From: Pycnopodia helianthoides
Taxonomy: Eukaryota > Echinodermata > Asteroidea > Forcipulatida > Asteriidae
Direction of reading: 5' to 3'
Length of the DNA: 64,000 bases
Assembly (NCBI GenBank): GCA_032158295.1
Contig: CM063254.1
Coordinates: 6,168,326 to 6,232,325 of the forward strand
Position numbers and translations under genes: made by a program. Below the pieces are notes generated by a model. That model ran no database searches. It was not told the DNA's origin and was given only the letters and a program-made list of their open reading frames with translations. Positions 34,701 through 42,330 of this stretch are shown one piece after another. The first letter of the stretch is position 1. The number at the start of each line of letters is the position of its first letter.

Positions 34701-35995
34701 TTTCCATGATATTAAGCACAGAAATCTGATTAGCACAGAAATTGCAGATGACCATGGGAGACCGTATTTTTAAACTGACATTTTCATATCTCGATAAGTT
34801 CCTCTAATATCTGCATGAATGAAAAGCACAGCTGTTTACTTGAATTGTGGTCTTTTGTCTTGATGCAGAGCAAGTGCACGACAAGCCTGTGTTACAAGGA
34901 GAGCACCCAGTCAACACAACGGTCGCATACGGCGGTACCACATCGTTCCAGTGCCGGTCCGCAGTGACACGCCCCCTCACATCCAATGGTTAAAGCGGGT
35001 GGAGCCCCACAATACCAATCAACGCATCAACGCCACCCTGGACATGGACGGACAGAAGTTTGTGGTGCTACCTGCCGGGGAGGTGTGGTCACGCCCCGAC
35101 GGGTCATACTTGAATAAACTCATGATATCCCAAGCTACAGAGAAGGACAGCGGGATGTACATATGCCTAGGAGCTAACACAAATGGCTATAGTGTAAAGA
35201 GTGCATTCTTAGAAGTTCTACCAGGTAAGTTATGTTTCCCTCACCCATGCAAAAGGCTCAATAAATTTAATATCAGAAAAGAAACTTGTCTAGTGATAAG
35301 GGAAACCCCCCCCCCCCAGTTATTCTTTGGATAGCTAGTGGTCTCACAATGGATCGAGTCACAGTATCAGAAAAGAACTTATCAATGTACAGCAAGCAGT
35401 GCCTCACAGGCGGGCCACACCAGCCCCCCGATTGCAGTAAGCAGTTTGAGACTAACATTGACTCTTATTTCCTTCTTCAGATCCAAGTGGACGGCGGAAA
35501 AACACCCCAGACAGCGAGGTGGACAACGAGGTGGACCAGACTGTAGTGGCCGTTCAGAATCCGGCGGGTTTGGACTCCACAAAGAAGGCTCTCCTCATCA
35601 CCATCCCCCTGGCATTTGCAATCCTCTTCTGCGTGGGGGCGGCCGTCTGCACCTACCACCGCAACAAAAACTTACAGGGCTACTCCAGCCCTCCCCCTAT
35701 CATTCAACCCTCCAATCACCTGGCGGCCAAGGCGGAGCACAAGCGGAACACGCCGACCCTCCCGAACCAATCGGACTGTGAGCAGAGTGTGCCCCTGACA
35801 TCCCCGCCGTCGAGCCTTGCGGGGGTCCTCTCCTATCACCCGCCGAGCAGAGAGGCGGCTATCAATAGGTACCCGGACTTAGGAATGAGCGGTGGGAGTT
35901 ACTCGGATACACTCAACAGCAGTGGCAGCCTGTCGAGCAGTAAACTACACATGCATAAACATGTGCATCAACACCACGTAGTGCATCACTGCTAG
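13502..35995 (+). CDS. FGFRL1: FGF receptor-like 1 (decoy FGF receptor), 3' part of gene, five visible exons
   Basis: FGFRL1 is a single-pass membrane protein that binds FGFs and heparin and promotes cell adhesion and fusion but has no tyrosine kinase. Visible here are Ig1, a short linker, Ig2, Ig3, a transmembrane helix and a short tail ending in a histidine-rich stretch with a terminal Cys, the family's own architecture. Family-typical words are plain: [11 protein letters not shown] and ATNGFGS in Ig1, QPSKMRKK before Ig2, and [26 protein letters not shown] and MYICLGANT in Ig3. No kinase exon follows; the stop at 35993 closes the gene. All visible internal introns are phase 1, so each Ig exon is a symmetric module. 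The signal-peptide exon is not seen and must join in phase 1 before 13502. The Ig3 exon has a one-base loss, described separately. Known from family: FGF binding and shedding. Inferred: same role here. Confidence 0.95.
13941..14089. repeat. Inverted-repeat element, family E copy 1
   Basis: Left end GGGCTCGATTTCACAAAG, right end CTTTGTGAAATCGGCCCC; the interior contains GCTAAGAT and ATCTTAG words. Similar elements lie at 32010-32146 and, more decayed, 61859-61985. The termini resemble those of family D (GTCGATTTCACAAA), suggesting related ends. Confidence 0.75.
14091..14290. repeat. Decayed relative of family B element
   Basis: Contains the family B words CACTTTGTGTGAC, ACAAACCTGTGAAAGTT, AGCTCAAT and AAAATAGTGAAAAA in the same order as 4227-4558. 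Both ends are too diverged to place exactly. Similar decayed copies are at 22905-23225 and 30536-30790. Confidence 0.55.
15245..15470 (-). repeat. tRNA-derived SINE, family S1, minus strand
   Basis: On the minus strand a B-box-like GGTTCGAGTCCC is followed by the family S1 body with AGTATATACAGTGCTTATC. The A-box side is decayed. It lies inside the long FGFRL1 intron. Confidence 0.55.
17250..17620. repeat. Family C MITE interrupted by a SINE
   Basis: The left arm GAGCCCAATTTAATAGAGCTGC begins at 17251. The expected right end, AGCAGCTTCTATTAAATTGTGCCCC, appears only at 17596-17620. Between them sits the family S1 SINE at about 17414-17590. The MITE was therefore present before the SINE. The element lies within the FGFRL1 intron. 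Confidence 0.8.
17414..17590 (+). repeat. tRNA-derived SINE, family S1, plus strand, nested in a MITE
   Basis: Pol III A-box TGGTCTAGTGG at 17422 and B-box GGTTCAAATCC at 17472 have tRNA-like spacing. The tail has AGTGTATACAGTGGTTAAC and ends in an A run. Same family as 1398-1465 and 30985-31145. It is not counted as a tRNA gene because no acceptor pairing is visible. Confidence 0.75.
19416..19492. repeat. 39-bp tandem duplication
   Basis: Two consecutive units starting GAGG(G)GACTGATTTGCCC and ending CACAGACTAAAA differ by one G. No function is evident. Confidence 0.85.
21608..21733. repeat. Single inverted-repeat element
   Basis: Left CAGCTGCTGATTTCACAAAA and right TTTCGTGAAATCAGCTGGTG are inverted, with inner matches around TTGACG/CGTCAA and GCTGCGTAAGT/ACTTAGGCAG. 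About 125 bp. The GATTTCACAAAA core resembles the ends of families D and E. Confidence 0.7.
22905..23225. repeat. Decayed relative of family B element
   Basis: Shares ordered words with family B (CACTTTATATGATCCAACATAT, CCTGTGAAAACTTGAGGTCAAT, AAGAGTGAAAAATCCC, TCTTACCAGTGTTGTGTA). The ends are diverged. Confidence 0.55.
24857..25853. repeat. Family C MITE, tandem copy 1, split by an insertion
   Basis: The left end GGGCCCAGGGTTTCATAGAGC starts at 24857 and the body runs to TTTTTGTGCTTAA at 25079. After the 748-bp insert it resumes TTAAGCAGCTC at 25828 and ends AAATTGGGCCC at 25855. The body has an internal direct repeat of about 48 bp (GCTGCTTAAGCAG unit twice). The neighbouring copy at 25850-26092 has the same body, including that internal repeat, without the insert, so the MITE was duplicated in tandem. 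Confidence 0.9.
25080..25827. mobile_element. piggyBac-like non-autonomous element (748 bp) flanked by TTAA
   Basis: The ends CCCTTTCAGTCCC and GGGAATGAAAGGG are inverted repeats of 13 bp with one mismatch. TTAA flanks the element on both sides (25076-25079 and 25828-25831), matching the TTAA target duplication of the piggyBac superfamily, whose ends also begin CC. No transposase is encoded; the minus-strand 100-codon frame at 25085-25387 shows no piggyBac motif. The left end carries two copies of a 16-bp palindrome (see findings). It sits inside a MITE, whose intact neighbour shows the unoccupied TTAA. Confidence 0.85.
25850..26092. repeat. Family C MITE, tandem copy 2, intact
   Basis: Inverted ends GGGCCCAGGGTTTCATAGAGC and GCTCTATGAAATTGGGCCC enclose the same body as copy 1. 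At the place where copy 1 is interrupted it reads TTTTGTGCTTAAGCAGCTC with a single TTAA. Confidence 0.9.
26208..26549. repeat. TTAA-bounded inverted-repeat element, family B copy 2
   Basis: Begins TTAAAGGTTATGTACACTTTTGG and ends ACCAATAGTGTACAGGGCCTTTAA. It contains the perfect 20-bp palindrome AATTATCGCGCGCGATAATT at 26373-26392, absent from copy 1 and present in copy 3. Confidence 0.85.
26880..27215 (+). repeat. SINE-like repeat, family S3, plus strand
   Basis: A tRNA-like head with B-box GGTTCGAGTCC (26935-26945) is followed by TGTCCTTGAGCAAGACACTT, a body with AAGAACCCAGAACACTTATC, and an AATAAATAATAATT tail. Related to 1565-1885 and 55030-55125. Confidence 0.65.
27954..28325. repeat. 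TTAA-bounded inverted-repeat element, family A copy 2
   Basis: Ends TTAAAGGAACATTACAG and CTGTAATGTTCCTTTAA. Compared with 8939-9334 it has lost about 25 bp around 28200, where the TTTCACTATTTTCTCGTGACC segment is missing. Confidence 0.88.
28805..28892 (+). repeat. tRNA-derived SINE head, family S2, plus strand
   Basis: GGCTAGATAGCTCAGTTGG (A-box) and a B-box-like CTTCGAGTCCC are present, and the outer seven bases can pair as an acceptor stem using wobble pairs. The T arm does not pair and the anticodon loop is nine bases, so this is a SINE head and not a functional tRNA gene. The upstream GACCGCCAACATTAG matches the unit at 7228-7320. Confidence 0.65.
30536..30790. repeat. Decayed relative of family B element
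   Basis: Ordered remnants: CACACACAGTGTTCATGTTTTGTGTGATC, AACAAACCTGTGAAAATG, GTGTGAGTCAGAAGAAAA. Termini not recognisable. Confidence 0.45.
30835..31246. repeat. 90-bp direct repeats flanking a SINE
   Basis: Nearly identical segments at 30835-30923 and 31157-31246 start TTATCCCCAATGCAATC and end GGTAAACCTTACAT. Between them lies a family S1 SINE at about 30985-31145 (B-box GGTTCGAATCC). A 90-bp repeat is too long for a target-site duplication, so a local duplication is more likely. Confidence 0.8.
32010..32146. repeat. Inverted-repeat element, family E copy 2
   Basis: Ends GGGTTCGATTTCACAAAGC and GCTCTTTGTGGAATCGGTCCC; interior AAGATTCATCTCAAGATGA. Lies in the long FGFRL1 intron. Confidence 0.72.
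33420..33494 (+). CDS. FGFRL1: FGFRL1 exon: linker between Ig1 and Ig2
   Basis: 75 nt, 25 codons, acceptor TGTCTATAG, donor A/GTAAGT, phase 1 on both sides. It encodes a charged, Gly/Pro-rich segment ([23 protein letters not shown]) where vertebrate FGFRL1 has an acidic Ser-rich linker. It is supported mainly by matching phase, good splice sites and position; the sequence itself is poorly conserved. It could be optional in the transcript, since skipping keeps the frame. Confidence 0.75.
34050..34331 (+). CDS. FGFRL1: FGFRL1 exon: Ig-like domain 2
   Basis: 282 nt, 94 codons, acceptor CTGTTTCCAG, donor G/GTAAGA, phase 1-1. It opens [13 protein letters not shown], the basic segment that in FGF receptors forms the heparin-binding and Ig2 entry region. 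The Ig cysteines are in LKCAATG and YTCVVHN, with the tryptophan in ILWMKN and the signature [10 protein letters not shown]. It ends [10 protein letters not shown] as in vertebrate FGFRL1. Confidence 0.95.
34524..34690. repeat. Decayed family C MITE in FGFRL1 intron
   Basis: The left end GGGCCCAATTTCATAAAGCG and the interior TTACCAGCCAAAATACAG are recognisable; the right end is lost. It lies between the Ig2 and Ig3 exons. Confidence 0.6.
34869..35224 (+). CDS. FGFRL1: FGFRL1 exon: Ig-like domain 3, with a one-base frameshift
   Basis: Acceptor TTGATGCAG, donor G/GTAAGT. The first frame reads [14 protein letters not shown], then GGTTSFQCR, and reaches a stop at about 34993. From about 34957 the correct frame is the next one, giving [16 protein letters not shown] through [13 protein letters not shown] and SAFLEVLP. 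The exon is 356 nt, whereas a phase 1-1 exon must be a multiple of three, so exactly one base is missing near 34955-34960. The first Ig cysteine (FQC) is just before the break and the second (YIC) after it. Because both sides are well conserved, an assembly or base-call error is more likely than true loss. Confidence 0.92.
35481..35995 (+). CDS. FGFRL1: FGFRL1 last exon: transmembrane helix and cytoplasmic tail
   Basis: Acceptor CCTTCTTCAG, phase 1 start, stop TAG at 35993-35995; 170 residues. An acidic juxtamembrane stretch ([10 protein letters not shown]) precedes a hydrophobic helix around [19 protein letters not shown]. The tail is Ser/Pro-rich, has a YPDL sorting-type motif (YxxPhi) and ends in a histidine-rich run [14 protein letters not shown]. 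Vertebrate FGFRL1 likewise ends with a tyrosine motif and a His-rich segment closing in Cys. There is no kinase domain. In the family the tail mediates endocytosis and zinc or partner binding; that role here is inferred. Confidence 0.95.
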
Positions 35996-38058
35996 CATAG
36001 ACAAATGGACTTGTATTATATTTATATATGTATAAATATATAAAAAAATGTGTATATACTAATGAAAATTAAGCATATTTACTAAATGGCATCTCGGTTG
36101 TTGTTGTTGTTTGGGGTTATTTTTTTTACAGGGAGACCAGAAGCTTATCCTTATTCTATTTATGTTAGATATTCACACTGTGAAGATAGATGTACATCTT
36201 GAAAGAATGATTGGATTTGGCAAGATTTACTTTTTTTTTCTATAACAGAAAAGGGGACTCTAGCCAACTGACTCTAGCACAAGGTGTGTTAGTAAAAAGA
36301 AAAGAAAAACAACTCTCATTCACTTTCCAAATTCAAGCAAAAATATTTGCATTGTATTTATTCCATTGTCTCCTCTAGAATCTGAAATGATTCATATCCA
36401 GTTCAACATCAACCTATAATTCTGCTTGGGATTCATCAGAAGAAGAAAACAAAACCAGATTTTTATGGGTGGCGTTTTAGTCACTTTTTGTACTGTCTGT
36501 CATTTGCCCAAACTAACTGCTTTGAAATATTAAACACTTACTTTCATAGAGCTACTAAGCTGGGGCAAAGAAATGTTGACCAGATCAACTTTTTTGAACG
36601 GAAATTATAACTATTTTGGGGACAAAATGACACATATTGGGGGTCATGTCACACGAGTCATTTTACAGGCATCCAGTTTCATGGCAATGGCCAAGAAGAA
36701 GTGACATCACTCACATCTCCAATTTTCACCTAAATTTCTTGGGGATGCGAAGACAGTGTTTTTGAAAAAAATGTCTCTTGTGCAACTAGAGTGATCCTTT
36801 TGCATACAGTTGGCTGCCTACAAGCTGCCGGTAAAAGTTGCCTCGTGCGGCAATCCCTTCATGTCATTCTGATAACCAGTCCATGCTTAGCAGACTTGCT
36901 CTATGGAATAAGAGATTGGGCATCCCCCTTTAATGCTTCTTGGTTATCCCACAGTGCCTCAACCATGATGCCAAACTTGTACATAGTTTACATTAAGCCC
37001 TGTTTGTACAGCTGCATACAGATATTATTATTATTATTATTATTATTATGATATAAAATACTTATTTTATAGAGATGCTGGTTATGACCGTCAGAATGTT
37101 GAGAAACATTTATGATAATTTTTATTCTTATGGGGATTTTTTTTTTTTTCCTTCTTTATTATTTGTTATAAAGAAGACTTACCCTGACTCTATGAATCTC
37201 TTGTGCTGTAACCATGGTGAAGCTTAGATTAGGGCCTGCCTTGAAGATAAATATACATCTGGTTAAACACACAACACACTGTAAGTTAGAATTGAAGAAC
37301 AATGTTATATTATTATCTGGTTAAACACTTGCATCATAGGTCCTGAATTATTTGATGAGCAAAAAAACAGTTTTGTGTTTTGGCCTGCAGGAACTGCGTG
37401 ACACTGGCTTACAGCATTGATGGATGTCACAACATTGTATGATTCACTATGTGCAGCATCATAACTTTATTAGCTAAGATTTCCTTTTCATTTGGAGAAT
37501 GTTATTAAAGGTTGGACAGGGCTAAAAGCACTGAACTACTAGCCACAGATTTGTAATTTAAGATTAAGGCCAGTAGCATCACAACCCGACAAGGCCTGCA
37601 GTCGAGTGTTTTTCCAAAATACATAGTGTTTTAGATTTCTAATCATACTTTGGCCTCTCAAGTCCAAAAACGCCTCACAAAATGTCAGCAAATATTATTA
37701 AAAGAGAAGGAAATGATTGTGGTCTCCCCAAAAATATTTGTGGGAGAGTTAAACTTCTGAGCTGCAGTAAAGACCTGTACTTCAGTGGAGACGTTTTTAT
37801 AATTCCAGCCCTGATCTTTGTAAATTATTTTAAAATATTCACAAAAATGACTTTTCTGATGTAAATGGGTTTTTTTTCTTTAATTGAACAAATTTTGTAT
37901 TCATTTAAATATGCCATGAGATCATGTTGAGTTGATATACTCTCAATGAGAAAACTGAAAATTAACAGTTGAGTGCTGGACACAATGAATGAAACATTAA
38001 TCACGATTTATAAACCCCCCTGCACTGACGTCAACTCGTGCCTGCCGTCTACCCATAA
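35996..38058. other. FGFRL1 3' UTR and following non-coding DNA
   Basis: No further coding exon. An ATT microsatellite lies at 37024-37048. Short AU-rich words are frequent, as in many long 3' UTRs, but the end of the transcript cannot be placed. Confidence 0.5.
36529..36534 (+). terminator. Possible poly(A) signal of FGFRL1 (ATTAAA)
   Basis: Variant ATTAAA about 535 nt after the stop codon. I saw no AATAAA in the first few kb of the presumed 3' UTR outside repeats, so the true cleavage site may be elsewhere (another ATTAAA is near 37504). Confidence 0.3.
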
Positions 38059-38319
38059 TTAGACTTGTGGACAAGTCGTTAAATGTCTGGGGCGGTGATA
38101 GCAAAATGGCTCTGTCGCAAACTATCTTGCGAGGCTGCTGCTCCGCACGAGGCTGCTGCTTTTACGACTACGCTCCCATTTAACACACCGTAGTCGCAAG
38201 AGCAGTAGTCTGCGGAGGCCAGCAGTCTCGCGAGAACATCGCCGGTGTCGCGAGATTCGCGGAGAAAGTCGGAACGCTATCACCGCTATAAACATGTAAC
38301 GACTTGTCCACAAGTCTAA
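38059..38319. repeat. Element with perfect 23-bp terminal inverted repeats
   Basis: TTAGACTTGTGGACAAGTCG (left end, 38059) is exactly inverted at the right end (to 38319), extending to 23 bp with GTTA/TAAC. Second-level inverted matches follow inside (GGCGGTGATAGC / GCTATCACCGC). The centre is CpG-rich with repeated CTCGCGAGA-like words. At 261 bp it is a non-coding, MITE-like element; I saw no second copy in the window. Confidence 0.8.
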
Positions 38320-40759
38320 CCCATACTCTGCCATTTTGTGGTTCAAATATCATACACTGCACAGCAAGACGGAGGAATTTGAATCTACAAAATGGCGCAA
38401 ACACGATTTATGTGGGTGATTGACGTCCGGTGAACTGGGTCAATACTTGTGCCTTTAAACTATAAGCAGTTAAATCTAATTTACAAAAGTCGTGTTGTGA
38501 AAATTGTTTTGCTGCATTGAATTGCTGTAATTTTCATTGTTTAAAAGTTCAGCTTAGACTCTTTTTTTTTAAAAATAGTTTATCTCCAACCAAAGTTAAA
38601 TATCACTGCCAAAAGTCGTTGTTGTTGTTGAGTTATTTTATAAACTGTGGTGTCACCACAAAGAAATATTTAAGTAATTCCTCTTTTTACGTGTTTCTCT
38701 TTTATATAGTCATTTCAGTATTAGATATTTAAGTTATGTTCAGTTTTCAAAACAGTTGCATTGTGGTTGATTTTTTTGTTGATAGTTGCACAAGCAGTAC
38801 CCGATTTATAATAGAGAGCATTGTAGATCAAAACCAACAATAACAATTTTATACTTGCGGGTATTTGATAAGAGTTTTTTTCTTTTTCTCCGACTGATTT
38901 TTTCAGTTACACTTGCCTTGATGATGTTTTATTGCCAGACTTCTTAAATACTTTACTTCTGTCTTGAGAGACGATTGAAACTGACTGGTGAGAAGCTCCA
39001 ACTGACAAAGTTCTCCCGAGACTGATTTGACCTAAGCAATGTGAAACCAAAAGGGAGACTATTTTTTTAATGATTGCGGTTATTCTAGGTGTATTGAGGG
39101 AGTTGCGACAACTTACGATTAGAAGCCATTTTGGGTCCCCCAAAAAGCGCATGTGCAGACACGGAATACAAGACTGGACTGCTCATTGGGGTTGTGCTAC
39201 ATTTGGACCGAAAATGGTGCCCAGCGGCAACCAAGTGACCGAAGAAAACTGGTCCCTCCAATACACAGCCCTGATTTAAGGCAGCTTTTACTGCATTGAT
39301 AACTTAAGACCCAATGACATCACATGTTTACAGAGCAGTTATTCTTGACAATTCAATTGACTTGATATGATGATGGTACAAATTGTAAAATTTCTCATAC
39401 GACCAGTGTAGTTTCTTGCCTACTAGGAAATGCCCTGGAATGTACAAGGTCACTCTTTTTGGAAACAAAGTAACATAGTATATGAGTCACATACTGCTCA
39501 CAAAATAATTTCTTTAAACACACTCAAGAAAATCTGTCATTTTTACAGCCTCAGGTCTTGTCATGAAGGCTATGAACAACAATTTACTGTCACATTAAAT
39601 CCGTGTGAAAATTTCGCTGAATTCAAACAAAATTATGTGAACAAGATTCTTATATACTATAAAGTATCCAAAAAGACAGTAAGTCGACATCAAAAGTTTT
39701 TTTGAGATGCCATTTCTCTACCCCTGAGGAAAAAAGCGAAAGACAAAAAAACAGCCACATATTGAAATACTTTTAGTGTTTGCGTAAATGGCAGTAATGA
39801 TAGCCAGTGTGCAAATAACAGTGGTGTATTCAGTGAGACGTGTCAGGGATTTCATAGTTTATATTTAAAGAGCTGCTTTTTCACGTCACATAATGACAAT
39901 TTTTTGTATATTCTTCTATTGTATATAGCTGTTGAATTTTCCCAAAATGTGAATACTGAAAAAAGAAAAAATGTGTCAAACTTGAAAACTGTGTGTGATA
40001 TTGTTATTTACTGAGTTAGTTAATTTGGGGGGTCAAGTTCTGTGTATTTGTTTTGATAAGGCTGAGAATATGAGCCAGTCCCTCCATTCAAGGCCCAAAA
40101 CTCTTTCAAGGTGAATTCCTTCTTGGTCAATGAAATTCATCATTATCATAACTCCAGAAATGCAGCTGTGGGCGCGATTTTAAATATTTTATATTTTTTT
40201 CTCTTTTACACTGGCAAAACAACTACAAGTCGTTAAAAGATACATTCCACGAAATCAATCTGTGACTGAGAAATCAAAAGTATAAACAAATTTACAAAAT
40301 TGTATAAAATACAAAGCCATTGAGTTGCAAGAAGGAACAGGTGACCAGCACCACTACAAAGTTGTCCCGCCACAAAAAAACCAAGTTCAACAAATACCCA
40401 CCCCCCTCAAAAAGGGGGGGGGGGTAAAAAGTGATAGTTTCATGCAAGAAGTCAACGTATTTTGTTGAAAGTGCGAACCGTTTTGATGTTTTCAATCTTT
40501 TGCCTAACTTTCGAGTTTGACTTTTCAGTTCTAAAATGAATCAGGCATCCTCATCATATTTTAATACAGGAAAGAGATAAGTCCAGCATTTTTGTCAAAT
40601 TTGTGCCAACTAATAATGTTTAATTTTCATGCTCTAAAACTATGCAGTGGGTACCACTGATGCCTTTTTATTTAACTTGACCACTTGACCCAGGATATTC
40701 GCTGGGTATATATTTTGAGGCATCTCTTAATAGTCAACCACACACATCCTAAGTCACTA
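38320..40759. other. Non-coding stretch between FGFRL1 and the ZBED-like gene
   Basis: No supported exon. A segment at about 39365-39490 resembles 51188-51320 (shared AATGTACAAGGTCACTCT) and is an undefined interspersed repeat. A poly-G run is at 40417-40426. Confidence 0.5.
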
Positions 40760-41163
40760 TTAAAGGAACATTACAGAATTGGTTTTTGCTAACAAAACAG
40801 TTGCTGGCAGTGTAAGCACTTTATGTAATCCACCATATACATAAACTGACAAACCTGTAGAAGTTTGACGTCGATCGGCCATCTGGGTCACGAGAAAATA
40901 GTGAAAAACCAATTACACATTTGCATGAAATCATATCATGTAGATTCAACAAAATAATGAATAAAACGCTCACTGAGCGATAAACTCCAATTGGAAAATT
41001 AGTTTATTAATTTCTTAGCAAATATGGCATTTCAGACAGAAATATTTCAAGGGATGTTTTCTACTATCATCATCATTAGACCGTGTAAGTTTTATGTAAA
41101 TCTGTGATAAAAAAGTATATTTTACAAGTTTTTTTTCTTACCAATTCTGTAATGTTCCTTTAA
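40760..41163. repeat. TTAA-bounded inverted-repeat element, family A copy 3 (opposite orientation)
   Basis: Begins TTAAAGGAACATTACAG and ends GTAATGTTCCTTTAA, with the interior reversed relative to 8939-9334 (it reads ACAAACCTGTAGAAGTTTGA early). About 404 bp, well preserved. Confidence 0.88.
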
Positions 41164-41409
41164 GTGTAAACCTATATACTTGATAATTTCACAGTAATCA
41201 CTCTGTGTTTAAAGATTGAGCATCCGATCTGTGTCAAGTGCTACACAAAAGTTTTTAAAATAATCGTGTTGCAGTTGCAAATGAGCCTATAATTAACTTG
41301 GGAGACATGGAAGGGTTAAGGCAGGGAAAAGTTCAAACACTGAATTACAAAAAGTGGACGGGTCTGATGCGATGGGTCCATTATATATAGCTCTGTGGAT
41401 GGGTCTCGG

Positions 41410-41535
41410 CTAGCAATTTTTCTTTATGCAGCACACTTCGGCTATGGAGTCAACAGTTAAGGGAAAAGAAGAACAGCCTATCCCTTAACTGTTGATACCA
41501 TAGCCGACGTGTGTTGCAGGAAAAAATCGCTCTCG
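41410..41535. repeat. Long imperfect hairpin
   Basis: CGGCTATGGAGTCAACAG and TTAAGGGA on the left pair with TCCCTTAACTGTTGATACCA on the right around a loop of about 16 nt. Pairing continues outward through GCAGCACAC/GTGTGTTGC. Arm length is about 50 nt. No related copy was seen in the window. Confidence 0.8.
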
Positions 41536-41559
41536 GCTACAGTGAAGGAGGGCTGATGA

Positions 41560-41700
41560 GTTGAATCAAAAGAGGGCGCCATCAGACGAAATTTCTACAC
41601 AATTCGCCAGCGTGTGGTTGACAGAATCTCCGTGTATCCCCTGCATGTCGCGTTTGTGCACGCAGTATTGCCAGTGCGCCCTCTAGTTCCTGAGGAGCAT
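41560..41700. repeat. Fragment related to the family F element
   Basis: The right part GCGTTTGTGCACGCAGTATT and GCCAGTGCGCCCTCTAGTTC is identical to the right end of the element at 54724-55019. The left part has AAGAGGGCGCCATC but no matching terminus. Confidence 0.6.
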
Positions 41701-41830
41701 CATGAAGCCACACCTCGTCCCCAGGAGTGATCGATCTCGCTGCGCCATTTTCTTCCACTTTTCAGCATGCCTTGCTTGCTCATAACCCCTGGAATTGGTT
41801 CATGTGGCCGAACCACTCACTGAAAGTATG

Positions 41831-42330
41831 GTAAACCGCAAATAAGGCCTAAAGTCAAAGAGCAACTGGTCCCCTCTCATTCTTCTTTGATCTCTTGTAA
41901 TATTTCTAACTCTAAGCGCATTCAAAATTCTTTTAACAAGCGTGCACTCAAAGCAGTCACTTTGGTAGCCAATCAGCGTTGTTTTTCAGTACATCCCTAG
42001 GTTAGAGATGAGACCGCGCGCTGCCCATGGTGACGAGGCTGGGTAACCCGCAAATAAAGCCTAATGTCAAAGAGCCACTGGTCCCATCTCATTTCTCTTT
42101 AATCTTGTGATATGTCTAACCATGGAGGTAGATTTACTCAACGATGCAGTTTAGGGTAGGGTGACTTGTAAAAACATGATTCATTTGAAATGGTTTCACT
42201 TCAAAATACTTGCATTTTCATACACGCGCACGTCCTACAAGCGCCACAAAGCGCATTTAGAATTTTTAAACAAACGTGCATGCAAAGTAGTAACTTTTGG
42301 GAGCCAATCAGCGTTGTTTTCAGTTCATCC
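41831..42330. repeat. Imperfect tandem duplication with an insertion in the second unit
   Basis: Unit 1 (41831-41994) and unit 2 (42042-42330) share AAACCGCAAATAAGGCCTAA-like, TCAAAGAGC(A/C)ACTGGTCCC and AGCCAATCAGCGTTGTTTT. Unit 2 has about 125 extra bases at 42121-42250. AGCCAATCAG contains a CCAAT box in both units. Confidence 0.75.

Noticed and set aside
35365..35436. Ig-like stretch [20 protein letters not shown] in the FGFRL1 intron before the last exon, with acceptor-like and donor-like borders
   Set aside because: The frame that looks Ig-like does not match the phase-1 join required from the Ig3 exon; it is probably chance.
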